Source: Microstegium vimineum
Lineage: Eukaryota > Streptophyta > Magnoliopsida > Poales > Poaceae
Length of the DNA: 64,000 nt
Direction: 5' to 3'
Assembly (NCBI GenBank): GCA_022036555.1
Contig: CM039129.1
Span: 32,890,051 to 32,954,050, forward strand
Shown here: positions 53,703 through 64,000 of the stretch, piece by piece
Numbering within the stretch: position 1 is the first letter of the stretch
Layout: each line of letters begins with the position of its first letter
Notes under the pieces: generated by a model
Database searches by the model: none
Seen by the model: only the letters and a program-made list of their open reading frames with translations
Told to the model about the DNA's origin: nothing
Position numbers and translations under genes: made by a program

Positions 53703-54826
53703 CAAGCGGCACGTCCCTTGGAATCCAAGGGTTTTTGGGAAACTGCAACAGCCAAATACAAAACCGCCATGACGACCCCCTCCGTACGCCGCAATTTGGG
53801 CCGATAACTACGCGGTTGTGTCGGCCCACGAACTTTCCTTTCCAGTTTTTTCCTTTCCGTATTTATTTCTCAAGTCCATACTCGCAAATTACGGAAAAAG
53901 ATTCCCTAAATACCTCTAACGCTACAGTCCCGGGGACTGGACGCACAACTCCGTTACGACTTCCTTTTTTGCAGGAACAGTAGCACAACTACAGTACACC
54001 AGTTAATAAGTCTCGCAGGACATTTGCTACAACGCCACTCGGGAACTTCGCCGGCGGCAAGCGACGACTCGGCCACCTGCTCGCAGGCCCGACCAGGCTC
54101 GGGGACTATGACATCAACACGAGAGCAGAAACGTGGAAAACCAAAAGAACTCAGGGAATGCAACTCGGGGACTGCGAATGAAGCAACATGATCCTGACAC
54201 AAGAATTTTTCACCTTCTCGCATCAGGCTCGGGGACTACGGGTATTCGCAGTCGTTTTTATCAAACTCATAATTTAGCATTTTTTCTAATATAATCCTGA
54301 TACAAGAGCTCCATAGCCTCTTGCGTCAGGCTCGGGGACTGTGGGTATTCGCAGTCGTTTTTGCAAAACTCATACTGTACTTTGTGCTTATTTACGCATT
54401 TCTTATCTTTATAAAGCTTGGCACCACATACATACTTCACCTACTACCAAGCTCGGAGACTAAGTGGGTACACTTCACCTTGCGGTGAACGAACTCATTT
54501 TCTCCTCAACAAACCTCTGTTGTTTCCTGTTGTCTTATTGCAGAGCTTAAGTGGGTACGCTTCACCAGGGAACAACCCGTTCAAAAGTTTTTTCTTCTTC
54601 AGCACGCCACATCATCTAATGGGTAGACACAACATTCGTCGAAGGAAACCTGCTCGCACACCAAGCTACGACGTTCTCGACCAGTTCGACCTGGTCAGGA
54701 GTTTTCTCCAAACGGTGCCCCGACCAGCTCAGCTGGTCGGGACGCTGTAACGACGTCTTCAACCAATGTCGAATAGGTGCACACCTCCGAAGAAGATGCT
54801 GCTGACTCGCCAGAATGATGTAACGT
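53703..54826 (+). repeat. Repeat-rich 3' UTR of element D with multiplied PPT-like motifs
   Basis: GCTCGGGGACT or close variants at 54097, 54163, 54227, 54330 and 54451, besides the real PPT at 54827. Two ~103-bp tandem units begin ATCCTGA(C/T)ACAAGA at 54191 and 54294 and share GGTATTCGCAGTCGTTTTT. A shorter pair TAAGTGGGTAC(A/G)CTTCACC lies at about 54461 and 54547. Tat-lineage 3' UTRs are known to be hypervariable, tandem-repeat-rich and a source of satellites. Confidence 0.75.
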
Positions 54827-54837
54827 GCTCGGGGACT
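54827..54837 (+). promoter_or_regulatory. Polypurine tract of element D
   Basis: GCTCGGGGACT abutting TGTTGG of the 3' LTR. Confidence 0.8.
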
Positions 54838-55285
54838 TGTTGGAGATTTTACCTCAGCATATCCTAAGGGACCTTATGGGCCCGCCGACCAGACGACGGC
54901 CCAGCCCACGAGGCCTTGCATCACGCGACCAGCCCGTCGTGCTCACCAAGGACTCCGAAGAAGCCTTGTTCACCAAGAAGGATCCTGATAGATAGGCTCG
55001 GATCCCTTACCTAAAGGCGAGCAGGGACCCCCTCCAAAACAATCTCTTAGATCCCTCATACAATCCCCTAGATCACATCTATGGGTCTTGTAACCTAATA
55101 CTCATATCAATCCAGCCACCAAAACACATGACGTAGGGTATTACGGCGATTTTCCGGCCTGAACCTGTCTAAATTACCGTGTCTACGCTCTCTGTGTTAC
55201 GCTTGATCGCCGTCGCCACACCTCCGCCTACAATCTACTACCGTGGGGTACCCCTAGGTAGACTGCGACACATATTTCGTCGACA
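54838..55285 (+). mobile_element. 3' LTR of element D, with TATA-region deletion
   Basis: 448 bp. Relative to the 5' LTR about 60 bp (equivalent to 46381-46440) are missing between AAGG repeats, removing the TATA box. About 20 further differences. Confidence 0.92.
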
Positions 55286-55745
55286 AGTCCCTACATGTGT
55301 TCGCCTGTAGATGGCAGATCAAACCATTAGGTTTCCCGAGGGACTCGCAAGGGATATCTTGGTTAACATCCAAGATGAGTACATCCCCACTGACTTCATC
55401 ATCCTAGACATGGGAGCCAACGTGGAAGTACCCGTTATCCTGGGAAGGCCCTTCCTCAACACCACCAACGCCGTTATCTACGTTGGATCGAGCCAAATCC
55501 ACTTCCAATTCCTAAGTCATAAGGTAAAATGTTCTTTCAATGGTTATAAAGTTAACAAACAGGCAAAAGCACAACCACCAAGACGAAGAGTTCATGCCCC
55601 GCGTCAAAGGAAGCAATATCTGGAGGCCAAGATCAAAGAACTCGAGAAGGACGAACCCGCCAATCCAAGGCAGGTTTGGAAAGCAGAGGAGGTGCACACT
55701 CCGCGGTCTCCGTCTCCGGAGCCATCAAGTGCACTCGAGGAATGA
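55286..55745 (+). pseudogene. PR: Protease C-terminal part of element E
   Basis: Resumes after element D: VRL, a TAG at 55308 (probably CAG before), then MADQTIRFPEGLARDILVNI, IPTDFIILDMGANVEVPVIL and LGRPFLNTTNAVI. The LGRPFL motif is the distal block of Athila-type proteases. A basic linker (RRRVHAPRQRKQYL) and a Ser/Pro tail follow to the stop at 55743-55745. No RT follows. Confidence 0.87.
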
Positions 55746-56886
55746 ACAAGAAGGAGAGTCCCACTCCGAGGACTTAAAATCAAGGAGCCTTCGCCGAAAG
55801 GTAAATCGGTAGTTATCTTTTATTTCCCTTCTTTCATTTAGTTCAAACCTTTAATTTCTTTCATACTAAAAATTCAGAAAACTAAAATTAGATTAAATAA
55901 AACTTGAGAATTAGATTAGTATTAAAATTTCACAAAAGGTAGAGCCAATAGGGTGGTCGGCCGACCATCCTATGCATCCTACCTTGGCTCATTTAATTAC
56001 TCTTCTCTTTATTAGCTTTATAAAAGAAAAAAAGAAAAAAATGGAGGAGTAGGGGCCGACCACCCTATGGACAATTTTTCTTCTCCACCATCCCTTGTCC
56101 AAGCATCTCATGATTTGGGAGGTGGGACTTTAAAAAAAACAGATTCTTGCTTTGGGAGACATCTCTTTTGTTTTGTCATGCTTTAAAGTACATCAATCGC
56201 TTTTTGTTAAAGCATGACAAATCCTTGTGTCCCACTACTCCATGTCCAAAGTGGGGAACCAACTTTCACTTTCACTTTCACTTTGTCATGCTTTGAAAAA
56301 GAAAACACATCAATCAAAGCATGACATACCTTTGTTCCCCACTACTCTTTGTTAGAGGAGAATCTTGACCATTTTAGTTCAACTTTTGATCACATCATAT
56401 CACATCTTTAACCTTTCACCAAGCACTAGAAAAAGGATAGTGGAATCCCCACTATAGGGGGTCGGCCGACCATGCCCTGGTCGCATCCCCTCTCTCTTTT
56501 ACTTTGTGTAAGGCATCTCCAAGACATGTGATCATGGCACCCAAGGGGCATGCCCAAGGGTGGTCGACCGACCACTCCATGGCACCCCCTTGGTGCCACT
56601 TCCTTCCCCTATAAAATCCCAAGCAAGGAGAGCTCATTTCCTCACACCTCCACAAAAACACAGTTCTAGTTCAAGCCTCTCCTTGCCTTACTCTCTCCTC
56701 TCTTCATTCAAGAGAAGTCCTTAGATTCCAAGAGAAGTAGTGTTGCTCGCACTAGTCCACAAGAAGATCTCTTGTCTTCATCAAGCTTCTCTTAGCTCAA
56801 ACTTCTCCCCACAAGGCAAACTAGAAATCCACTCCATACACGTCTCTTCCTAGTCTTGCCCTTGTGTCCATCTTCCTCTCTAGAAG
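55746..56886. other. Non-coding region of element E between protease and ORF-1-like gene
   Basis: No coding frame. Palindromes GGTCGGCCGACC at 55955-55966 and 56460-56471 and GGTCGACCGACC at 56562-56573. The repeated phrase TTTGTCATGCTTTRAA occurs at about 56175 and 56283. TATAAAAT at 56612 could be an internal promoter for the downstream ORF, about 275 nt before its ATG. Confidence 0.6.
55955..56573. repeat. GGTCGRCCGACC palindromes in element E internal region
   Basis: Three copies (55955-55966, 56460-56471, 56562-56573) upstream of a TATA-like box at about 56612 and the ORF-1-like gene, echoing their position in the LTR. Confidence 0.7.
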
Positions 56887-58337
56887 ATGAAGAACCCATT
56901 GACATCCGCATACAAGAAAATAAAGCAAGCTGTTAGTGGGAGCTCATCCCGACACTTCCACCATTCCAAGGATAGTTCCCAAAGAAGAAGAAGGGGAGGT
57001 TCTATCCGATACACCTGGGAGAACCTCCAAACCGAAGAACACCCTCAGGAGGAATAAGAAGTGCTAGAGGAGGTATCTCATGTGGAGGCATTCATGGTAC
57101 CCCCAATGAGGACTTACGATCAACAAAGTGGTCTCTGGTTCAACCAACTAGAGTACCAACGATATCTCTCTCTTCGGGACCGATCTTTCGAGCATACCAG
57201 GATATTGGATCCGAGTCTTCTCTCCAACGCAGGTATGAACACTGAGTTCGAAACTATCTTCTCTACTATTGGTTGGTCTGGTTTTTGGCAAGTAGAAGAT
57301 CTTGGAGTTGAGTTGCTTACCATAGAATTCCTATGCTCTCTCCAAATCTCTAATGTTGGAATTAATTTTCACATGTTTAATCAAAGCTATAGTCTAACAT
57401 GGAATCATCTAAGTGTTGCTCTTGGTTTTGATAATTCATGCTTGATTGATTTAGACCTTGCCATGCATATATTTTTTCTCTAAAAGATTGCTCAAATCCT
57501 ACACCTGAGAAAATTCACAATCCAACCCTTCGTTTCATGCTTCTTGGGATGAAAATGACTTTGTTTCCTGGAAGTAATGCTAGCTTGATAAGTGACATCG
57601 AATTAAAACTGCTTTATGCCATGGTAAACAAAATGCATATCTCTCCTGTGAAATACTTAGTGGAATCCTAGCAAGATTCAATTGAGAGTAATGAATCTAT
57701 TCAGTTCACATCTTTAAATACTCGTCTTGCCGAATCTATGAACTTGCTAAATGGTGAGCAACCCTTTGTGTACATCTCTGCTCCTATAGCTGTAATTTCA
57801 GAAGCATATCTTGCAGCCGCTCGAATGCTAAAAAGAGATACCAATAATGAATTTAAAATGATTTGCAGTGGCCATACAATTGAGGTGCCTCTTCCAAATA
57901 GGCAACTTCAGTTGTATAGGACCCGTAAGCTAACCCTTGATTTAGATCAAGGAATTGGACAAAGAGATTTTGCAGGTTCAGACAGGAGAGCTCAGGAGGG
58001 GCTATACTTTGTTCATCTTGAGCAAGGTAGTTCTTCCTGAGAAGCTTATGACGAGGAGGAAGATGATGCATCTTCCATGCACACTTCCAGTGGCATGCCT
58101 CCTCGACCATCACGCCCGCAGAGACCACGAGCATCCTTCTCGTCCACACGAGACAGGGAGCATCGTGAATTGCGGCAACAATTTGATCATCTCACCAATA
58201 CCTTTGGTGACCTACGTGTTGAGCACGACGAGACAACACGCATCGCCCAGCAAACTGCCGAAGAAATCCAAGCAATGCAAGAAGAACAACAACGGTATTG
58301 GGCCACGTGGTGGCAACTAAATCCATACCCGCCGTAG
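56887..58337 (+). pseudogene. ATHILA ORF-1-like gene of element E
   Basis: ATG at 56887 (MKNPLTSAYKKIKQAVSG), then TAA at 57055. In the same frame: RYLSLRDRSFEHTRILD, IFSTIGWSGFWQVEDLG and LTIEFLCSLQISNVGINFH, a pattern I associate with the ATHILA ORF-1 family (PF03078). A frameshift in the T/A-rich stretch near 57475 moves to another frame (HNPTLRFMLLGMKMTLFPG … IELKLLYAMVNKM), with TAG at about 57670 and TGA at about 58038. The C-terminal end (58077-58337) is Pro/Arg-rich, then coiled coil (HRELRQQFDHLTNTFGDL), ending WWQLNPYPP. Role unknown. Confidence 0.65.
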
Positions 58338-59725
58338 CAATGAGCAAAGGATAAGCTTGGGGGAGGTTTCCTTCCCCATTAAGGTAAGTTTTTACTTTCA
58401 GCATTTAGATTCATGCAAGTTCTTGCTTATCTTTGCTTTGCATTTTAAAAGAAATCTGCATATGACAAAATAAAATAAATAGACTTTCTCTAATCTACTC
58501 CCACATTTTCCATGAAAATTAATATCTCATATGGAAATGATGAATAGTTTGCTCTGTTAAATGTTTCTCTAGTACTTAGTTTACAACTTGGTATTTCTCT
58601 AAGTATGGATTACTTGTCTTAAAAGAAAACATCATGAACCCCAAACTTTTGTGGGTAGCAAATGTTGTATCTAAGTCTAAGTAGTTGTGAGACATGATAT
58701 GACAAGATAAGAGCTGCTATAATACTATTCTAAGCAAGAATGACTATCGGAGTTTTATTTATTAAAATGATAAAAACACTTTGATGTTCCTCAATGGTGA
58801 AAAATTCCTACCAAAGCCATACATGCTTCTCCGTGACATAAGCTGCTTACTTTGTGTTGAGTTTGGTCAAGTTTTGTGACCCTTGTTGAGAGATTTATCA
58901 TGCTCCCAAGATCAAGATCACGTACACGCCACATATACATGATGCTTCTACACTGGAAGTACACAGAAACATGCCTTACATTTCCACATAGTTCATACTC
59001 CATACTCTAATAGAAAAACTCTCTAGTTTGTTTCTAGTAAATGAGACATAGACTATGCAAAATTTATAAGCAATCCAAAGCTCTCTCAAAAAAAACCATG
59101 AGCATTTTTCAAAGCTCATAGAATGTTTTTTAAAAAGATAGCTATGTCTCAAAATAATAAGTTAGAAAAGAGAGATCATCCAAATATAGGAGTATTGTTC
59201 ATTTGCCATGTTTCCACACACTTGCACATCTTGATCTAAAAGTATGACATTTCTCTCCTTGGATCCGGAATTTGACTTTACAATATATGCAAGATAAGTT
59301 TTCTACATCTTTGATCACTACCTATAGCTCCACATAAGCTTTAGAGATAGGATGAAAGAAGGCAAACTTTGATATATGCCTTGGTGAGGAAGCATACACC
59401 TTATGAGCGACTAGAGAGTACCAGTTGAGGAACACTAAGTTTTCTTTTACAAAATCTTGCAAAACCTCCGATATGAAACTTGTGAAAGAATAAGAAAACT
59501 AGTGCTCAAGTCAAGTTGTTCTATCTCTCAACCTCTCAAGACAAAGGATAAAGCTATAAGCCCCATGAAGGAGTAAGGTAATATGGGTGAGTCTTTATTG
59601 CTAACTTTTCCATTCGAAAGATAAGTATGATTGTTGTAGATTCAGTACTCTTGAAATATGAAGCATAGTAGCAACTCCTGATCCATCAGCTAAGTTTGAT
59701 TGTTTGCTCGGGACGAGCAAAGGTT
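58338..59725 (+). other. 3' UTR of element E
   Basis: AT-rich, no coding frame. Segments match the 3' UTR of element B on the opposite strand. Precedes the PPT. No RNA gene recognised. Confidence 0.65.
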
Positions 59726-59739
59726 AAGCTTGGGGATCT
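59726..59739 (+). promoter_or_regulatory. Polypurine tract of element E
   Basis: AAGCTTGGGGATCT directly before TGTTGG of the LTR. Confidence 0.82.
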
Positions 59740-59940
59740 TGTTGGCAGAAATTATGACCAACTTTTACATAGCTAAAATGTTGCCACAAACCCAAGGATC
59801 AAGGATAAACAAACTCATCGTGAGCATAATTTATCAAATAACTAGTTCCACATGTCCATGAGTGTTTGAATGCAGGAATGAAGAAATGGAGCAAAGGAGA
59901 GCCAGATGGGCCCACATAGGGGGTCGGCCGACCACCCTAT
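59740..59940 (+). mobile_element. 3' LTR of element E, cut by chromovirus F
   Basis: TGTTGGCAGAAATTATGACC, nearly identical to the first ~195 bp of the solo LTR at 2167. Contains GGTCGGCCGACC at 59922-59933. Ends in CCTAT, the presumed 5' target copy of element F; the uninterrupted solo LTR continues CGGTCC at this point. Confidence 0.9.
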
Positions 59941-62900
59941 TGTAACAGAACTATCTGAATTATAAGAGATCAAGTACTAAAGTAGCCGAATTAACTGCCA
60001 CTTAATAGCACTTGAGCCCATATAGTCCTGGTAGTCCGTGAAATCTCGAAGGATTTCAAACATTTCCACAATACAGCCAAGATCGAGATAGTTCAGTAGC
60101 ACCATTCACACAATATAAAGTTCAACATAATAAAATAGTATCGGAGTGCGAAGACTCAACTGTTATTACAACCCATTGTTCAAATTGAAATAGAAGCGGA
60201 AGTCTTTTAAACACGATAATCTCCAAAGTAGTTCTTTAATAAAGTGCCAGACTAGGGACATATCCCGCAACAGCAAAAGAGGAGTCTGGAAGTGACCAAA
60301 CCCATGGTCTAGAAGTCATCCCCAACGGGGTAGAGACAGTTAACACAATAACCATGCAGGAGCTGAACATCTGCAAAACAACATGGGATAAAACCATGAG
60401 TACAAGAAGGTACTCAACGAGACTTACCCGCCATAAATGAAAATAAGGACTCCAAGGAGGATGAAGGCTTATGGTGGTTTAGCTGACTCTTTTGCGGAAA
60501 GCATGCGACTAACCTTTCAAGTTTTAGTAAAGATATAGCAGCAAGCTTTTACCTATCATCTACATTAGCCACTAGTCTATGCCAAACATGTTGGATTTAA
60601 ACATACAAGAGGATCCATCATCATTCCAGGCTTTCCATAAACCGTATCACCAACATTAGTTTCATAGTCGTGTAAATGTTGTAATTGCCCTAGTCAAGTG
60701 CTCTCTAACCAGGAGCGATGGCGATTCGAATCAGATTCCTACTCAGCTGAGGGGGTATTCCCTACACAAACCACACTCACGCGCGTAGTGAGCTACAGGT
60801 CACCGAAGACATTATTCGGGTAAAGTCACGGGATGAACAAGGACCACCGACGCCCAGGGGCTGCCCGAAAGCCAGCAACTGTGAAGGTCTTAGATCGCGC
60901 CCCTGTGTACAAACCCCGCCTCGCACTAGCACGATACGTCGCCATCCAAACCCAGCCCGAATAGTGTACCGGCAGCACGGTCGGAATGAGTTATCCCTCC
61001 AGTTAAGTGTCGGACATGCGTTCAACATGACCAGAGGGACGACAACACGAACAGTCCTTAGTTGACACGGTCGAGTCACCCCATCCAAAGTATAGGGAGT
61101 TTCCCACCGATCTTAGTTCCATTAACCATTCGGGCTATCATTCCAAGATAACCCATATCACAAGATGGGGATATATCCTATATCTCGTGGGTAATGAAAT
61201 CACCCGATTTCTACCGAACTAAGCCAACTAAGCATGACTGCCACGATCGAACTTTAGGTAACAAGATAAAGGTATATGTAAGATAACAAGGTAGTATGCA
61301 TCAACGGTTCTCCTCAACTCCTATACTTAATGCATCAATAAAGTGCGAATAATAAATGTTAGACTTTTGCAAACTGGGAGAATGCTCTAGGGCTTGCCTT
61401 GCTCAAAGATGCTGGCGACGTGGTTCGGGCACTCCTGCAGCTGGTCCTCCTCACCGGGATCCTCGGGCTGCACCTCCTGAGTGGCTGGCTCTTGCTCCTG
61501 AGTCACGTTCTCCGGGTTCTCGTCCTGCAATCCTGTATGATGCAATGCGAGCATGCATAAGCGCATATGATGAACTGAGAATATGATGAAATGATATGAA
61601 TGCGAAGTGCTGCATATAACAATTAATAATTATCCATCCACCTAATCAACTTAAGCAAGCAAGGTTACACTAATAGCCTTTCTAATCATGGTAAGATAAC
61701 AATTGAATTAGAGTTGCACTTTGAAAAGCATCAAATAGTTCAGCGCACATTTTTATTGAATACTACTAAATACCAGGATACCTAAGAAAAAGTATCAAAT
61801 ATTTATATTGCATAAACCAGTTATTAAAATTCATTAAAATAGTTTTTTAACACATTTTAAACCCTACACAGATTTTCTAAACAAAACATAGGGTAGTTCA
61901 TATTTTTAATAGATAAATCTCTGCTACATAAACCTAACAAAACAAGTTTCACATTTTTCAGAGCTATAAAACATTAATTATGCATTTCCCAAGTTTCAGC
62001 CTTAAACAAGATTAAATAAATCTACACAGAAAACTTATACAATAAATCATGAAAAATACACTAAACTGTATATTTGGATAAAAGAAACCTAACAAAACTA
62101 GTTTGGCATTTTTAGCATTTTTCTGTGATTTGATATGGATTTAACAAGATTCAACCGAAATAAAGGAAATCATTTTCTTTTTCGGATTAACCCTAAAACG
62201 CTAAGCGCACCCGGGAACACACACAACCACACGCAACGGCGGCCAACAGGTGGGGCCTCGGGCCCACATGTCCGCCGCACACACACCCAGTGAACACAGC
62301 GGTGGCGCAGCTCGTCGCCGGCGAGGTCTCCGGCGACGGTGAGGGAATCACCGGCTTCGCCTCGGCGAGACGAAGCCGACGGTGGCCTCGACTTCGCGAG
62401 CGCATGCTCGGGTCGAGCTCCCCGCCGGCGGCGGCTGCGCACGGCGGCAGCGCGGCTCTGGCGGAGTCGCGGCGCGGGGAGCCGTGGTTAGGGTTTCGGG
62501 CCCCCCCGCGGTGCTTGACGCGCGAAGAGCAGAGCAGGAAGGGAGCTGGCGGCGCAGAACGGCGCGGCGGCGCTCGATTGACGCTGGTCAAGGCCTTACC
62601 GAGGCGGTTGAGCGGCGTTGCGGCTGGACGGAAGCGGGGCGGAGCTGCGGTGCGCACGACGGACGGCGGTGCGGAGCTGTGCGGCGGGAACGGCGCGGCG
62701 GCCGGCGCGAATGGCGACGGCGGCGCTCACACGGCGTGTTGCGCTGCTGCTGCTGTTGTGCGAGGGACAGAGAAGGAGAGAGTGAGAGAGAGCGAGGGCG
62801 AGAGCGGGGGACAGGGGGGTAGAGGCGCCGGTCGGGACGACCACTGCCCCGACGGGCCGTACGTCGGCGGCCGCGTGGCGCGCACGGACTGGGCGAGCGC

Positions 62901-63416
62901 GCGGCGTGGTGCGTTTTCACGGCTCGGGATGGCTTCGGCCAGTGGGGCGAATGGCTTGTGCTGTCCCAATAGCGAGGTAAAAGCTTTTTCCTTTTTATTT
63001 TCAATTTTAATATTTTTCAAACTTGTTTCAAAACGAATTTTGACCAATTTAAACTGGTTTTCAGGATTTGGTGAAAATACCAAAGTTGCTCAGAATTTTA
63101 AACTGCATAAGATTTCTTTAAACATTAAAGCCAGATTCAGTTTACTTTTTAAACTAGGAAAACAAACTCAATTTAAATAAACTAAAGTCACTTTAAATTT
63201 CAGGAAATTAAACTCATTCTTCCATCACAATTAAAGCATTTAACTTTAGGTTGCAATAGCATGATGGTTCAAAGTTAAACATATTAAACAAACAAGAATC
63301 AAGCAAGAGTAAATGCCACATGAAATGATGATGCTATGCATGAATGCTTTATGGGATGAATACTTTTAGCGTTAATTAAGAGTGTTTTAATTATGCTTAA
63401 CACTTGAGGTGTTACA
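59941..63416 (-). mobile_element. 3' LTR of element F
   Basis: 3476 bp, TGTAACACCTC…CTGTTACA on -. Very GC- and CpG-rich at 62170-62990, AT-rich elsewhere. The long + strand frame 62290-63180 lies in this GC-rich part and has no recognisable domain. Confidence 0.87.
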
Positions 63417-64000
63417 GACCTCCCCCCTTAAAGAAATCTCGTCCCGAGATTTGAGTTACGAACCATTCATCATAGAAGTCTTTGTAAGCCCTCTTGAGAT
63501 ACTCTCTGTTTCCCATGTAGCATCTCTCTCATCATGGTGATCCCACTGAACTTTGTAGGTTCTCACTACTCTGTTTCTTGTCTCTCGATCCTTTGTGTAC
63601 AAAACCTTTACTGGTTGTTCCTTATATGTCAAGCTTGGCTTAAGCGTGACTCCGGGACTCCGTACTCTTTCCTCGGTACCCGCAAGCACTTTTTAAGCTG
63701 AGACACATGGAAAACAGGGAAGATCGAACTCATGCTTTCTGGTAACTTCAACTCATATGCAACTGGACCCTTCTTTTCAATGATCTCATAAGGACCAACA
63801 TAACGGGAAATATAGCTTCTTTTTTCTCCCCAAATGTTTTACCCTTCTCATAGGACTGACTTTGAGGTAAACATTGTCCCCGACCTCAAACTCAAGCGGT
63901 CTTCTCCGCTTATCCGCGTAACTTTTCTGCCTTGATTGCGCTGCAACCATATGTTGTTGAATGGGTTTTATTTTTCTTTCTACTTCACTTACAAAATCAG
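63414..64000 (-). pseudogene. pol: Integrase C-terminus and chromodomain of element F
   Basis: On -: QQHMVAAQSRQKSYADKRRR and EFEVGDNVYLKVSPMR, then a frame change, the GPY motif RYVGPYEI and PVFHVSQLKKCL. A further frame change leads to the chromodomain: PVKVLYTKDRETRNRVVRTY, then KVQWDHHDERDATWETE, with the aromatic Trp/Trp-Glu pattern of plant chromovirus chromodomains. A small indel after WETE moves the tail (YLKRAYKDFYDEWF) to another frame. That tail runs through the PPT and stops at the TAA in the first bases of the LTR. Confidence 0.88.
63417..63430 (-). promoter_or_regulatory. Polypurine tract of element F
   Basis: AAGGGGGGAGGTC on -, abutting TGTAACACC. It is also the last coding stretch of pol. 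Confidence 0.85.

Larger units (their letters stand above)
46203..55285 (+). mobile_element. Element D: pol-less Tat-type gypsy retrotransposon with an antisense gene
   Basis: LTRs 46203-46710 and 54838-55285 (TGTTGG…CGACA). Flanks GGTCT (46198-46202) and AGTCC (55286-55290) are a 5-bp TSD with two transitions. PBS, Gag and protease are on +; no RT, RNase H or integrase motif follows. An antisense multi-exon gene and a repeat-rich 3' UTR fill the rest. This gag-only layout resembles known non-autonomous Tat families such as maize Zeon, which depend on an autonomous partner. Inserted in the protease of element E. Confidence 0.9.
44886..59940 (+). mobile_element. Element E: Athila-type gypsy retrotransposon lacking RT and integrase
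   Basis: Gag (44886-46202), protease split by element D, then an ATHILA ORF-1-like gene (56887-58337), 3' UTR, PPT and the start of a 3' LTR (59740-59940) cut by chromovirus F. No RT, RNase H or integrase motif lies between protease (ends 55745) and the ORF-1-like gene, so it looks non-autonomous or internally deleted. Its 5' LTR and Gag N-terminus should lie left of B but are not in the window. Confidence 0.82.
59941..64000 (-). mobile_element. Element F: Tekay-like chromovirus (Ty3/gypsy), 3' end only
   Basis: On -, reading in from the right edge of the window: integrase C-terminus, chromodomain, PPT, 3' LTR. The integrase-associated chromodomain defines chromoviruses; the long LTR starting TGTAACACC suggests the Tekay/Del clade. 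Inserted in the LTR of element E. The other end is outside the window. Confidence 0.88.

Noticed and set aside
54191..54396. Possible CRISPR-like or satellite array
   Set aside because: Only two imperfect ~103-bp units in a retrotransposon 3' UTR. No spacer structure; eukaryotic context.
62290..63180. 296-codon open frame on + (Ala/Gly/Arg-rich)
   Set aside because: Lies within the LTR of chromovirus F, antisense to it, in a CpG-rich part where stops are rare. No domain or start context; overlapping frames on both strands are equally open.

Overview
This window is plant repetitive DNA, most likely from a grass with a large genome. I see no host gene and no bacterial, viral or organellar sequence. 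Almost every base belongs to LTR retrotransposons nested inside one another. The evidence is matched LTR pairs, target-site duplications (TSDs), tRNA primer-binding sites (PBS), polypurine tracts (PPT) and recognisable gag, protease (PR), reverse transcriptase (RT), RNase H (RNH), integrase (IN) and chromodomain sequences. The grass assignment is inferred from the element families and cannot be refined to species from sequence alone. Element letters A-H below are local labels.

Layout, left to right. 1-5249: element A, a Tat-type Ty3/gypsy element on +, with a solo Athila-type LTR (2167-3876) in its RT. 5250-6886: truncated LTR of a Sirevirus (Ty1/copia), element G. 6887-8157: gag fragment B2 on -, sharing the LTR 8158-9678 with element B. 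8158-44885: element B, Athila-type, on -; its gag is split by element H. 16919-42748: element H, a Sirevirus on - with perfect TSD CCTGG. 19207-35119: element C, a Tat-type gypsy element on + with perfect TSD GATAT, inside the H 3' UTR. 21008-24642: a 3.6-kb solo chromovirus-like LTR with perfect TSD GTGGG, inside the gag of C. 44886-59940: element E, Athila-type on +, with B inserted in its gag and element D (46203-55285, a pol-less Tat-type element) inserted in its protease. 59941-64000: element F, a Tekay-like chromovirus on - that runs off the window. The deepest nest is E<B<H<C<solo LTR, five layers.

All elements are damaged by stop codons and frameshifts. Many of the stops look like C-to-T changes of CAG or CGA codons, as expected for methylated, silenced DNA. 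By-eye LTR-pair divergence is about 4% for C (about 33 differences in 831 bp) and of similar order for D and H.

The most interesting content is in two places. First, both Tat elements that reach their 3' regions (C and D) carry, on the opposite strand between pol/PR and the 3' LTR, a gene with its own TATA-like box and a series of short GT-AG introns (71-98 nt). In C it encodes a plant-mobile-domain-like protein with a coiled-coil tail. In D it encodes a PF04195-like ('putative gypsy type transposon') protein, also with a coiled-coil tail. Second, the Athila-type LTRs and UTRs carry a dispersed perfect or near-perfect palindrome (GGTCGGCCGACC type) upstream of the TATA box. This parallels the TCCGGA-rich palindrome cluster in the Sirevirus LTRs.
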